Of a DNA stretch of 64,000 nt, positions 38,293 through 50,102 are shown piece by piece. The first letter of the stretch is position 1. Each line of letters starts with the position of its first letter. Source of the stretch: Bradysia coprophila (Eukaryota; Arthropoda; Insecta; Diptera; Sciaridae); assembly GCF_014529535.1 (NCBI RefSeq), contig NC_050737.1, positions 9,096,725 through 9,160,724 on the forward strand. The letters are read 5' to 3'. A program made the position numbers and the translations under genes. Under the pieces are notes generated by a model. The model did no database searches. It saw only the letters and a list, made by a program, of their open reading frames with translations, and was not told the origin of the DNA.

Positions 38293-38434
38293 TAAGGTAT
38301 GGTCGAATGTCAAACTTTGTATGGAGCGGAGGACATATAGCGATTTCATATAAACAAACTCACCTCTCATGAAAGGTGAGTTTGTTTGTATGAAATTCGT
38401 ATGTCCTCCGGTTTTTATGAACAGACCATACCTG
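38293..38434. mobile_element. 142-bp hairpin (foldback element)
   Basis: Outer AAGGTATGGTC/GACCATACCTGG and inner CGGAGGACATA/TATGTCCTCCG with ATTTCATATAAACAAACTCAC paired against GTGAGTTTGTTTGTATGAAAT, around a loop of under 15 bp. The inner stem of about 37 bp is almost perfect. No target duplication seen. Confidence 0.75.
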
Positions 38435-41400
38435 GTTTATACTTTCATTGGACAAAACGACATTCTATATAGATAAATGTATGTCCAACCCCCTAATTAG
38501 GTGGACTATTTAGGGGAGTATAGAACCCATATTTGACTTCATAAAATGAATATTTGTCGAGTTTTCTGGCAGCACTGAAAAAAGTAGCCGTAATTATTAA
38601 TGGGATCAGTAAATCAGTAAAATTTACCAATTTTCAGAAGTTTAGTGAAATTTACAGTTGACTATGAAATAAGTGAATCATTTCGCTTCTGAAGACTTTC
38701 AGCTAATAGAGTTTGCGTAAATGACGCAATATTTATAAGTTTAAAATTAAAAGTAACCTACAAGAACGTCCAACTTACAAGTTGAGTTATAAAATATTCG
38801 TCAGTTGCGCAAACTGTCTAATATATCCATACAAACAAAAGTGTTTTAACGTCTTTAGCAAGCGCCATTCCACAAGTTTGAACTATTTTGCTTATATGAG
38901 TAAATCAACTATAAAACAGCTGAAACAAAATGGGTCAATAATTTCAAAATCGTCGTCCGTATCTAAACTTTGCTGGTACATTATTTGGTAGAGATTGGTA
39001 TTTAATAACTTGATTAGCATTCATTGAAAACTGGTCGTTTATCTTCCTGCACCCTCTATCAATGTTCTTGTCACCCTCTACTGCATACTTGCATTCAATT
39101 AGTGGACACCATTTTATGTGATGCCTAAAAATGTCGGTCAATATGAGGCAAATATGATTGGGGTATTGTACAGTCATGCAACGTCAACCCACTCGATAAG
39201 TACACAAAATCAAAATAATTGCAATTTTATGTTAAATTAAAATTGAATTTTATCGATCGAAAATTGTGTCTGTGTGATTTAATTCATCAAAATGTTGAAA
39301 TAATACATTTGTTACACTCGTCAGCTCGTCATATATACTTCGATGGAAACAACGCCGGTACACAATAACTTTTTCATTCAAAAACTCTGACTGTACAATA
39401 ACTATACAAGTTCATACAACCCACCAACTTTACAACTCCGATAATAAAATATATATGCTGGATACACATGCACCATATCGTACTTATAGATATATACAAA
39501 ATGCTCTTATACTCTCACTCGTAGTTAAATGTACATTTAATTGATATAAAACTTCAACTCTTGCACACAATACATTTTCTGCACAAAGTTCCCAAAACGG
39601 GGGCGATAATGGAAAGTTTTTGGGTTTCTGGCATTCTTCCAAGCTCTAAATGAAATCCATTTTAATTGTATGTTTTAATGAAAGGGGTCTTAGGTCTTAT
39701 AAAATTTATTATTTAAAGTCGTACATATACAAGAAATGGAAATCATTTTTGACTTTGTATGCATTCCTCAAATAAATCGTACAAATTTTCTTTTTTCTGC
39801 ACCCGGCTATACGAATGGATTCTGTGTATAATATTATGTGAAAATGGTACACACGTCTATCCTCTTCAATCCGTGCATAATTCCTTCAAAGTAAGTCTCG
39901 TTCATCGGTACAGTTAAAAATATAGGAAAATTTTTGACTGGAATGGGAAAAATATTTTTGCACTGTGCGAATTTCGAATATGCCTGGAGTAAAAATAAAA
40001 TAATCCTTGAAATAATGACTAGCACTTGTATAGTGGGAGAAAATAAAGCATTCACATTTTCAACGAATACAATCCAATTGATGTGATTCATTCCACATTA
40101 GGGGTGTCCAAAAAAAACTAAAGTGCCAAAATGTTTGGGGCACAGTGCAGAAAATCATTCTATATGGTCCCCTGATAAAAAGTGTCTATGGGACCAACTC
40201 GATCCGAATCGATTTAGGGGTCGCTATGTGAAAAATAGCCAAAATCACATGCAAACCAGGTTTTTAGAAAAAAATTTATTCCAGACTGATGATGAAGAGT
40301 GATGTTAGGACATCTTAGTTTATATTAGTGTAAAATCATCCAGAGAAAACCCTTTTCAACTTTTCTCATGTATCGACACCTACTGTGTCCAGGCAGTGCT
40401 TGTCAAAGATCAGATTCATAGCGTATATTCTGAGAGCGAGTCCTTATCGGTGACGGCCAAAACCCAAAAAATTATTATGTGGAAATGTTCAGAGTAATAA
40501 AGGCTTCAAGAAAATGCAAAAAAAAGTTTCATTATTCAAGATTTGTTTGATACTTTTCAGATAAAACTTATTAAATGTTCCGATCTTTTTTGTCATTTCT
40601 TGATAGCTTACCATGGGGCCATTCAAAATAAACCAAATTTGTCATAAGGTACACACTAAGTCGACTTCGATGAGATCTAATAATTAATATACAACAGTCT
40701 AAAAAAATAACCTTAAGGGTAAAAGAACTGGAGGTTTACTTCTAAAATGGGTGATATCACTAATTGTGACAAATATACTACCTTACAAGTAAGATATGCA
40801 TACGTAAAGGTCTTACCATTGGTAATGCATGTTGAATGAATAGGGAGAATTGGTTTGTGCTTCTTAGTTTTCTTCGCCTGTAACTTGAAAGATTAATGAT
40901 TTCCACAAATTGACTCATAGATTTTAGTTTATTTATTTATGACGACAATTTATGGTAAAAATAATCTAGAAAAGAATACACAGCGCAATTTGAAAGTCTA
41001 CTCGGGCAGCAAGTACTCTGAAAATCCAACCTGCCAATAATTTTCAACAGACGATTGCAAACTGAGAAAAATCTTTTACATTCACTGTCAATTACAATCT
41101 CGTTATTTTAAATATTTTTACGATTATCAAGTTGGGCTGTTTGTCGTGTCTTTATATCCCGAGAATGGCATTTTATATAACTGTCGAAAATCAACAAAAG
41201 ATCAAAGTTCAGTGATTGGACAACTATAGAAAGACAATTTTCGTGCGAGTAAAAAAACAATTAAAATTACTTATTTATACTCTTTGAGTCGGTTATTTTA
41301 ACTAACATCAATTAAAAACTGAAAATTGAATTAATCTGTTCAAGAAGCAGCGAAGAATCCTCGAAAATAATCAGGACCTATAAACAAATTGATAGACTTA

Positions 41401-42824
41401 CCAAGAATTAAAGATTGAACAGATCTGGATTAGTCTACTGTCTGTTCATTTTCTTGACTGACTCAGTCCATCCATAATTGACAAATCCGAGAAAGGAAAA
41501 TATATAAAAAAAACACGATTGATACCAGATGGTATAGATCACGTCGTCATTAGCTTTAAGTAATTATAATCCATGTTATCAAATAAATCAGCAAATCACA
41601 GTGTCCAATCTTGAGCAAGTGAAAAAACCTAATAAATTGCATAATTATACTTTCAGTGATCGTATTATTATTGCTAGCCCACTATTAACATGAAGAAATT
41701 CTTGCGAATATCTCACACAATCTATAAACTGTTTCCCCATGTTAAATGATCAATCTTCTTTCCAAATGTCAACCAAATTAAAAATCCTACAAAAAAAGAC
41801 TTATCTGAACTCGGTCCTAATATTTTTCATTCCCACAAAATGACCATAAAAATCGCGAAACGCGATCAAATTTACGCAATTGCATAACGAATCACCAAAT
41901 GCATTTCTATACATTTTTGAAATGGAAGACGTTCACAGTTTCACAAAACCTTTTATGAAGAATTGAAAAACTGCGGTCGTTATTTATCTGCTGGTTTTTT
42001 TTCCGTTCGTTATTTTCTATGCAAAAATTTTGAATTTCAATCACCTATTAAAAAAAAAACGAAGATGAACGACTTGACCACAAAAAATAAATTTGTTTAG
42101 AGAGATTTGCACATTTTCCAATCTCTCATTAAAAAAATGTCTATTGTGTTTGCCATATGCGCTTCCATTAATTTCTAGCGCTAAAAACCAAATTAGAAAA
42201 AAAAAAATGTGTACGCACCATATCAAAACAAAATGATACAACAACAGCAAATCCGCAAATGCCCTTGAACGTTTTAATATGTAAATAAATTAAAGTGTAG
42301 AGAGAGACTGAGACTTATCAATCTTTGATAAATCCGCGAAAAAATGCCAATAAATTTTTGCCGATGATACCTTTCTCTCAAATCAGATTTTTCCTTGTGT
42401 AACCAATTAACCATTCACAATACGATAATGAGAATTTTTTTACTTAGCACCATACACACGAAACCAAGGAAGACTAATCAAATCGCGTATATTTATTTTA
42501 TGCAAAATTGAGACGAATTTATGAGCACAATATCTAGCATAAGACACACAACTATTTACCATAAAGTCATCAAAGTTTTCGTACCACCACTTCTTATCCT
42601 AAACAACAAAAAAAGAAGCAACACATAGACGACGTTTTTTTTTCTTCTTTACCGTCTTCTCCGTGAGCGTTATACATAAATGAGTTAGGAGGTAAATATT
42701 TTCATCTTCTGCATATACCACACATCATAGTTTTCTATTTTTTTTTCTCGCCGTTTTGTCTCTTCAAACTAATTTAACGCATTTTACATTAACAGTCTCA
42801 TTAGTGTGGGCAATATCGGTTTGA
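38435..42824. other. Intergenic, upstream of the Tweedle gene
   Basis: No supported gene. A TTAGGGGTGTCCAAAAAAAACT sequence at about 40100 resembles a transposon terminus, but no partner end was found. Enhancers of the downstream cuticle gene may lie here; none can be recognised by eye. Confidence 0.45.
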
Positions 42825-42865
42825 TATAAATAGAATAACCGCTGGGTCAATCAGTCAGTTCAGTA
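42825..42865 (+). promoter_or_regulatory. Core promoter of the Tweedle gene (TATA box and initiator)
   Basis: TATAAAT at 42825-42831 is followed 26 bp later by overlapping arthropod initiator motifs TCAGTC (42851), TCAGTT (42855) and TCAGTA (42860). The spacing is right for transcription starting near 42853. This gives a 5' UTR of about 54 nt before the ATG. Confidence 0.75.
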
Positions 42866-42906
42866 TCAGTGTTCGGTTATCGAAAGACATTATTTCACTT
42901 CCCAAT

Positions 42907-44135
42907 ATGAAAGCATTCGTGTTCGTATCGTGCTTTGTTGCCTTAGCTATTGCTCGGCCAGAAGCTGGATATTCGTACCAGCCTCCAGCTCCTCCGGCAC
43001 CAGCGCCGTCATACGGTGCACCGGCTCCACCTAGTTACAGTGATAGTAGTGTAGTTGGTGCTAGTTATAGTGTTGGTGGAGAACAAAGCTATTCAAGTGG
43101 CGGTGCATTTGATTCAGGATCACAATATGTTGATACCGGTGCAAACTATAATAGTGGATCCTCGTCATACAGCAGCGGATCAGCGTTCAGCAGTGGATCG
43201 TCGTTCGGAGGCGGTGCATCTTTCGATACCGGATTCGGTGGTTAGTGTGTTACAAATTTTAGTTTGGAGAAATTCTGATTGAAATGGATTACACTTTGTG
43301 AATTATTACACCGAAAATTAAATGTGAAATTGTGGAGTGAATATTTAAAATTTAAATTTATGCACTTTGATGCTGCAGAAGTTGAATTCTTTCTCTGTCG
43401 AAACTATAGTTAAAAATAATAGTGGCCAAAATTTGCACGGATAATTCTTGGAATAGATGTGAATATTTGAATATTGCAAATTTAAAACTCAAAAGTGTAG
43501 TTCTGTTCAGTTGACGAACACGACATGAACATGTTTCCTATAAAATTGTATAAAACGAAAAACCAATTTTTCTAGGTGGTGCAGCCGCTGGCGGTGCAAC
43601 TACTGTTGTCCAAAAACACATCTACGTTCATGTACCACCCCCAGAGCCAGAACAACAAAACGGTCATAATGGTGGAGCCGGCGGCGTTGTAAACCAGAAA
43701 CATTACAAAATCATTTTCATCAAGGCTCCATCAGCCCCATCATACTCTGCCGCGCAACTTGCTGCTCAACAGGCCGCCAACCAGGAAAAAACCATTGTCT
43801 ACGTTTTGGTCAAGAAACCCGAAGAACACACTGATGCTGCTGGAAATGCTGTTGCTGGTCCACCAGTTGTGCCAAGCAAACCCGAAGTTTACTTCATCAA
43901 GTAAATGAAATTATTGTTTCTGGTATCGCTTTGTTTAACACAAAAATTTGTCTTTGCCACTTTTAGGTACAAGACCCAAGGTGCTGGATCAGCCGGTGCA
44001 TCAAGCGGTGGACAAATTAGCGGTGGAAGCGGCATTGTCGGCGGATCTCATGATGCAGTCAGTGGTGTTTCATTCGAACACAGTTCATCGCATGCCCATG
44101 GTCAACCACATCAAGCTTATGGTCCACCACACTAA
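42907..44135 (+). CDS. Twdl: Tweedle-family cuticle protein (DUF243), three exons, 275 aa
   Basis: Exons 42907-43240, 43576-43900 and 43967-44135; introns of 335 and 66 nt have GT-AG ends and keep the frame. The product is a secreted structural protein of the insect cuticle; the family binds chitin and shapes the larval body wall. Residues 1-16 (MKAFVFVSCFVALAIA) are a signal peptide, followed by a Pro/Ala and then Ser/Gly/Tyr-rich low-complexity region. Exon 2 carries the conserved DUF243 blocks in order: KHIYVHVPPPE, KHYKIIFIKAPS, KTIVYVLVKKPEE and KPEVYFIKYKTQ, the last spanning the exon 2-3 junction. The C-terminus is Gly/Ser then His/Pro-rich. The ATG is the first after the promoter and starts the signal peptide. 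Twdl genes usually occur in clusters, but only one is visible here. The exact paralogue cannot be assigned. Confidence 0.95.
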
Positions 44136-45359
44136 ATTGTGATAACAATTGATGACTCTTGACTGCCTTGTTTTCTCTTGCCGATTGCACTTCGGGCAGA
44201 GCTTTTTGTATATAAATATTTCTCTTATTTAAGTAGACTAAATATTTGATTTACTTTTAATAACGATTTTATAAAAAAGAAAAAAAATTATTAAAAAATT
44301 ACTTCGGTGACAAAAAAAATCTCTTTGTCTTTTTATTCATATGCCCCATTCCAGTACGCATTAGATGCACATTAGACTTCACTTATTGTGGCCTTGAACT
44401 TAACATAGAGTCAATATTATTTTACTGATTCGCATCACAGTAAAATTGAGTTGACCAAATTCTTTTCCATTTCTTCGCCAGAGATTTTGTTTGTCTTTTT
44501 CTACAATTATTTGCTTTTCGATTTATATTTCATTTCCTATTTCCATGCGTCTGTCTGTTAACATAATTTCCATATTGATATAATCTGAATAGGTCTTTAG
44601 AGGAATTTACACACATGAACTTTAAACATAGTAAAGCCATTTCTGTATGCATTGGGTTTTTTTCTATCTCTAAATTTTTATTATTTAGTTTGCTCGAGGT
44701 ATATGCAAAGTAGTTCTTTTTCTATTTTGTTTAACTTTCTGTTTTTTTCTACGTCTTCTTTTACTATTTTAATTAATTTCTATGTTTAAATGGTTAATTA
44801 ATATTCAAAATATCCGCTTTTAAAACATTTTATGGGAGAAATAGAAATTATGAAGACAAATATCATAATTTTTATGTTGTAAAATTTGATGTTTTTTGTG
44901 TGATTTTGACATTAATCCGTTCTCAATTTCTTATTTAAAAAGAAGGTTTAAACATGGGATTCGTTTGCAGCATATAAGTAAACAATGTAAATGTGTCGGT
45001 GTTTTCTTTTCGTTTTTTTTTCTTCATAACTTAGATTTGACAGTAACTCAGCAGTGGTACATTTGGTGAACCCTCATATATCCCATAAAAATCTCCTTTC
45101 ACTGTCGTTGTAGAGAAGTTCAACAAAATTTAGATCAAATCATAAGTAATAGTTCTAAGAAAAAAAATATCCTTTTCATCCCTATCCCTATAGTTTTTCG
45201 AACACAATGTGAAATTGACGAATAAGTCACCCCATTTCATAGTTAAATGCAAAAACTGGAATTTTGTTGATTTAGCTACGTATCAAATTAATAGACTACC
45301 GATTTCAATAGAAGGTAAGTTTTAAACAAAACTGTGGTAAACCTATTCGGAACAGAGCT
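44136..45359. other. 3' flank of the Tweedle gene, no further gene seen
   Basis: A/T-rich with T-runs. No second Tweedle gene and no canonical AATAAA within the first 150 bp (TATAAATA at about 44211 is a possible variant). Confidence 0.5.
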
Positions 45360-45680
45360 AATTGAGTTACAAACAATTTTTTTTTTATCGATGGAGAACC
45401 TAATTATAAGACACTTTGTCTCGTATCATATGCCAAAAAAAGTAAAAACTTTTTTTATAAATCATTTTGAAAGTCACTAAAAACACGAAAATTTGAATAG
45501 AAATACAGTATGTCATCAAACATTTTTGTATTTCGATTCGAATTTTCGTGTTTTCAGTGACTTTCAAAATGATTTATAAAAAAAGTTTTTACTTTTTTTG
45601 GCATATGATACGAGACAAAGTGTCTTACAATTAGGTTCTCCATCGATAAAAAATAAAAAAAAATTGTTTGTAACTCAATT
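45360..45680. mobile_element. 321-bp foldback element
   Basis: AATTGAGTTACAAACAATTT at 45360 and its complement ending at 45680 begin two arms of about 130 bp that are almost identical in reverse complement. They include GAGAACCTAATTATAAGACA, TCGTATCATATGCC and TGAAAGTCACTAAAAACACG blocks. The loop is about 50 bp. No clear target duplication or coding sequence. Confidence 0.8.
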
Positions 45681-46049
45681 GAATTAAATTTCATTTTTCC
45701 TACAATTCGCCAATGTGACCTGTCCCGTTCCTATGTTTAACTGTTCAATGCTAAAAAAAACATTTTCTCTACTTGTATCGGAATAGGTATTTTCCTAACT
45801 CGTGTTAAAATATCGCGACTCGTCGGGTTTTTCTGACGTCGTTCAGAAAAAACGTTATTTCTCGATCGTGCTGAAAAGCTGTCGTTCGCCAAAAAAAATG
45901 CTTTATAAAATTTTTTTAATACAACTTTTAACGAACAGAGCTTCTCCCTTCCCTTTCCCAGGGTGCGCTCTGGTTAAGATCGCAACGTTTGACCTGCTAA
46001 CTCTCACTGTATTTCGAGAAAACCCAGTACGATTATTTTAACTCAATAA

Positions 46050-46405
46050 ATGCGTCAAGATTGCGGTTCAATTGTGATCGAAATTGCCTCTGGAAATTTA
46101 AAATCAAATAGTCGAATGTGTCCAACAATGTTGTGGTGTTTGAAATTGGCTGATTTTGCAACTGACTTTCATTTGAGAAGTAATAGAATTTGGCGTTTCA
46201 TTGAAGAAATTAGATCACTAGAGAGGAATTTGGTTACAATCGTGAGTACGGTGCCGCTGAATTTTGTTGTTTTTATTTTGTTTATGGTTCGAATGTGTTG
46301 GATTTGTGAATTTTCTCGATGTTTTTTGCTGCGAATTTGTGGTGAAGTTTTCAGAGCACTCCTTTAGTCCGATTTTCCATTTTAATTGCAACTTTTTCTA
46401 AATAA
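46050..46405 (+). CDS. Possible two-exon small gene, unknown (80 aa)
   Basis: Exon 1 46050-46241 reads from ATG (an in-frame stop lies directly before it) to a GTGAGT donor. A T-rich 113-nt intron ends TTTTCAG at 46354. Exon 2 46355-46405 stays in frame and ends with TAA overlapping an AATAAA signal (46401-46406). The product has a Cys/Met-rich start, a basic helical middle (SNRIWRFIEEIRSLERN) and a hydrophobic end. I recognise no domain. The coherent donor, acceptor, stop and poly(A) signal argue for a gene; the odd composition and nearby repeats argue for chance. Confidence 0.3.
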
Positions 46406-48959
46406 AATCGTCAACAACTTGTTCAACGTTGCGATTTTATGCTGTCTTGTGAACGAATGTGATAGAAGCAACTGAAGATGAGCAGTTTTGTACTGTTCTG
46501 TGACCACCATCACATTCGGAGGTCGAAACAACGTCTTTTGCTTCAAGTTTTTTTTCCACTAAACGTGAGCCATGGGAAAGGGAAAAGCGAAAAGCTTTGT
46601 TTGTTCTCAAAGTTTTATCTTTTGTTTAGCTTTCTTATAGTCATTTCAGCTGGGAGGTAATTTCAGGGATTCTAAACGTTCTGGATAAGGACGCAACGGT
46701 TGATCTACACAGGATCTTCAACCAACAATAAACACCAAAGCAATTTCGTTTTATCAGTCGTAGTTGTTCTCGTCCCTGAGCGTTATGTATGTATGCTCAG
46801 CCCGTTGTTGTAACGTAAAAAAAGCAGCTGGATTTGTTTCAGTTTCACTATGTGAAAGATAAAACTTCGGCTTCGCCTCGGGTCGACAATCGACATCTAG
46901 TGCGAAAAAATAACTAAAATAAATAACTATTTACGCACTAGTGCGTAACAGTTTCGTACACTGACAAAAAGAGATGAAAATCTAACCTGTAGCAGGAAAC
47001 TTCATCTCGAGGTAATGTACATTATCTAACACAGCTGCATTTTTCGTGTGTTGTAGCCATTGCGTAAGAAAAATGGGACAGCACAAAATTAATTATTCTA
47101 CGGTTTTGATGACGGCTCTTTCCCCTAATAATGCTAAAAAAATGTCTTAGTGTTATCTATCTGTCTCTGCAAATTTGCTCTCTGTTGTTCCTCATGAACG
47201 GACTGGATGTCGTCACAACCATAACTTTAACCGACTGTTGAATTCTTGAACCTAAAAGCGACCGAAAGAATCGAAACTATTACTAAATTTGCTGATTTAT
47301 ACCGGCAATACCAACGGTTACCACAGTATAATCTCAACCGTAATGCGCAAGAATTATGAGAAGAATGGGCAATTATCTTCCCAACCGTTTGATTTATAAA
47401 GAAAAAAATCGTTTGTCTTGTCTTTACCGGTCGTATATTCATTAATTAAGAATGACGTGATATTTAAAGGTTTATTTTTGAATGCCTACTTTCCAAATTA
47501 ATAAAAGAAGCAAAAAAGCATTTGTATCAAGGTTAGATCTAGATGAATGTGAACCTCCGATATGAACGCATAATAGGCAGGCATCTTAGTTACATGATTA
47601 TATGATTATTACAATCATAACTTATAATCTTCCTCCATATCTACAAAATTTGAATTGAGCCATAACCGCATAGTCTCACAAAGTAGTATAGCTCTATAAA
47701 CTATATTAGTCGTTTAATAATAATAATTTATCAGAATAAAAAAAAAAACATGGAAAAGGCTGAGGATTGATTGCAACAGTCAAGATATGAGAAATTTAAT
47801 TAATATTGAGAATAACATTGTGCTAATCCTAAGTTTATTTTATTACTGTGACAACATTCAAAATAGTGAAAGTAAATCTAATCGTTTTGGCATGGTAATA
47901 TAGATATCAAAGTAAGACAACAACAACAAAAAAACAGAAATATTTTTCTACTTCAAGAGATGTTTGCATTAATTTTGGGATCGTATCTCGCTATCGTATA
48001 TGCAAATTAAGATGAAAAAGATTTCATAAAAGAATAATTTTATGGTGCTGTTGGCACCACAACAATAAAAGGATCTGTTTGTTCAACGAATGTGCTTCAG
48101 CTGGAAAAGTGAGGCAAAAACAAAAGGAGAAAAAACAGCTGGCGACATGGGTAAAGATTGATATACAATCCTCACTGTAACCTAAATAGAGAAAATGAAA
48201 AGGCGAATCAAGGTCCATCAATTTGTTACTTGTTTTTAAAATCAAACGTTCTAAAACTTATCTCTTTAATGGTAATACGCCAATACCCTCTCTAGCAAAC
48301 AAACTTCGTTTAGACGATGTCAAAATAACTCCTTATTCCTTTGTTTTAGGAGAATGCACTGACCGTCACAAAAGACATTTTTCAAATAAAAGATTTTTGG
48401 TTCATGAATATCTCTCCTCGTTTGTGGAATCATACACTGTTGACTAATTTCTAATTTTACCATCTTATGAAGGTAGTTAGGGAGAGGGTATTAGGTCCGC
48501 ATTTTCTGTTGTATTCGAACTATATTGAGCGAAGCACAAAATGATTTTACAAAAATTAACTCAATTATTTCTGTGACTAGATTTGTTTGCGGTGGGATCA
48601 GTTACAGGATTCTTCCATTAACTTATACATCCGTCCAGCATCCTATCACTAGTAGTTTGGTGGTCTATTTACATTTACTACCTCATTCTTCATCTGTGTA
48701 AAACATTACAATCGAATGAGGCGTAACAACAAAATCTCTACATTCTCCAACTCGATGTGGACGAAGACCCAGCCGAGCTGCAGTAAGCTAGACACATTTG
48801 TAACCTTACAATCATAGCACTGAATCAAGCACTAGAATCGATTTTTTTTGACAGATATTGAGCCTGTGTAATATGATCTGCCACAAAACAAACACCATTG
48901 TTTGAACCGCCACAAGTATAAATTTAATGAGAGCCTCTAGTATGGCAAAAATTTTAATT
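46406..48959. other. Intergenic, repeats only
   Basis: Contains one copy of a CTTCGGCTTCGCCTCGGGTCGACAATCGACATCTAGTGCG sequence (46865-46903 approx.) shared with 49471. No gene with coherent splice signals was found. Confidence 0.45.
46865..46905 (+). repeat. Short dispersed repeat with CTTCGGCTTCGCCTCGG motif
   Basis: A block of about 40 bp beginning CTTCGGCTTCGCCTCGG and continuing GTCGACAATCGACATC matches 49471-49510 with one or two differences, same orientation. The GGCTTCGCC core is palindromic-like and recurs elsewhere (see findings). Confidence 0.7.
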
Positions 48960-49553
48960 TTTTCGCAATTCCGGTCCATAATCATCACCTTTCCATGCAT
49001 CCATTTAATGTCGTTTTGAAGGTATTTATTTCACTGTATTCCTGGACACAGTGCGATATTACCTTTTTTTCGCACGCAGTGCGGTATCAACTTTTTTTCG
49101 AACGCTAAATAACCTATTACCTTCAACGAAGGCTAAATTGTTATAAATAAAAATCTTGCATTGACCAGAAATCGAACCCCCGACACCAAAAGGTTTTTGA
49201 ACACAAAGCAGCGACTATAGCCATTCGGCTATAGATCACACAATTATACCGAACGTATTGTTGAAGCGTATATACTAAGCATTGACTACTCGATTTCATT
49301 TTACGCGTCACTTTACATCACATTGCAATGTGTATTATAATGCAGTCTTCTTGATCGTTCAAATGAATTTCTGTATACACAAGAATTTTGGAACAAAATG
49401 TAGGACATGTTTTGCATTGGAAAGGTGATTATGGCCCGAAATTGCGAAAAACGTTGTATCTACACGACATCTCGGCTTCGCCTCGGATCGACAATCGACA
49501 TCTAGTGCGACAAAATACCTTCATACCTACCTTGGTAGATAAATAACTATTAT
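48960..49553 (-). mobile_element. Inserted element carrying a tRNA-like sequence
   Basis: The left part (about 48963-48999, CGCAATTCCGGTCCATAATC) is repeated in reverse complement at about 49414-49449, giving inverted repeats around a central region with a tRNA-like sequence. The segment interrupts a dispersed repeat whose uninterrupted copy is at 35763-36084, so it is probably a later insertion. It also carries a GTGCGATATTACC/GTGCGGTATCAAC tandem (about 49049-49095) and the CTCGGCTTCGCCTCGG motif near its right end. Exact ends are uncertain. Confidence 0.5.
49163..49240 (-). pseudogene. tRNA-like sequence with A and B boxes (Ser/Leu-like, SINE or pseudogene)
   Basis: On the minus strand an A box TAGCCGAATGG (49231-49221) is followed about 50 nt later by a B box GGTTCGATTTC (49178-49168), both one base from the pol III consensus. 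The long spacing and GGTGTC-containing variable region suggest a class II (Ser or Leu) tRNA ancestor. The T stem and anticodon stem are mismatched, so it is not a functional tRNA. It could be a SINE head. Confidence 0.6.
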
Positions 49554-49554
49554 C

Positions 49555-49810
49555 CCACTTTAAAATGTAGACAAGTAGGTCATTTCAAACAGATTCATAG
49601 AAATTGTATTCTTTAAAGAAAATTTGTCAATAAACAATCAGATGTAACATTTAATTATCGAAACCAAAATGCTGTCAACAACTGGAGCATGTGTGTCCAA
49701 AATTTTGTACACAGGCAACTCAAGTCTTTTATAATGACAACATATAGTAGGGTTGCATATGCAGGTCCCTCTTGGAAAATCTGTTCTACTGCTTGGTTGC
49801 AGATGCTATG
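49555..49810 (+). repeat. Dispersed repeat, copy 2
   Basis: Same-orientation partner of 35810-36084: starts CCACTTTAAAATGTAGACAA and ends TTGCAGATGCTATG. It lacks about 20 bp present in copy 1. Immediately downstream (49905-49990) is the partner of the 14265 repeat. Confidence 0.85.
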
Positions 49811-49904
49811 TTACAGTCAAAGGCATAATTGACAAACATCCATCCAAAAACAATGGGTTTGAACAAAATAACAACTTATAGTAACTTCAACTTCGAGTTT
49901 ACAA

Positions 49905-49990
49905 AAACCCGATGCATAATTTAATTAGTTGAGTGACGATTTCGTCAGTCAAGTGACCTGACTCATCCACCAGGTGGGGCCTAGTTTAAA
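49905..49990 (+). repeat. Dispersed repeat, partner of 14265
   Basis: GTCAGTCAAGTGACCTGACT and CCTAGTTTA blocks match 14313-14358 in order and spacing. It lies about 115 bp upstream of the membrane-protein ATG, so it may form part of that gene's upstream region. Confidence 0.55.
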
Positions 49991-50102
49991 ATTCTCCAAA
50001 CATTACAAAATGAATTGTTTGACTTCAATTGCATCATTGTCATTGATAGAACATCGTGTGTTTGTGCGTTCAGTGTGTCGATTGCATCGTCCGTAAAAAA
50101 TC

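Noticed and set aside
40090..40330. TTAGGGGTGTCCAAAAAAAAC resembling a DNA transposon end
   Set aside because: No matching inverted end or target duplication found downstream.
43055..43282. 75-codon frame overlapping Tweedle exon 1
   Set aside because: Out-of-frame shadow of the repetitive Ser/Gly-rich exon.
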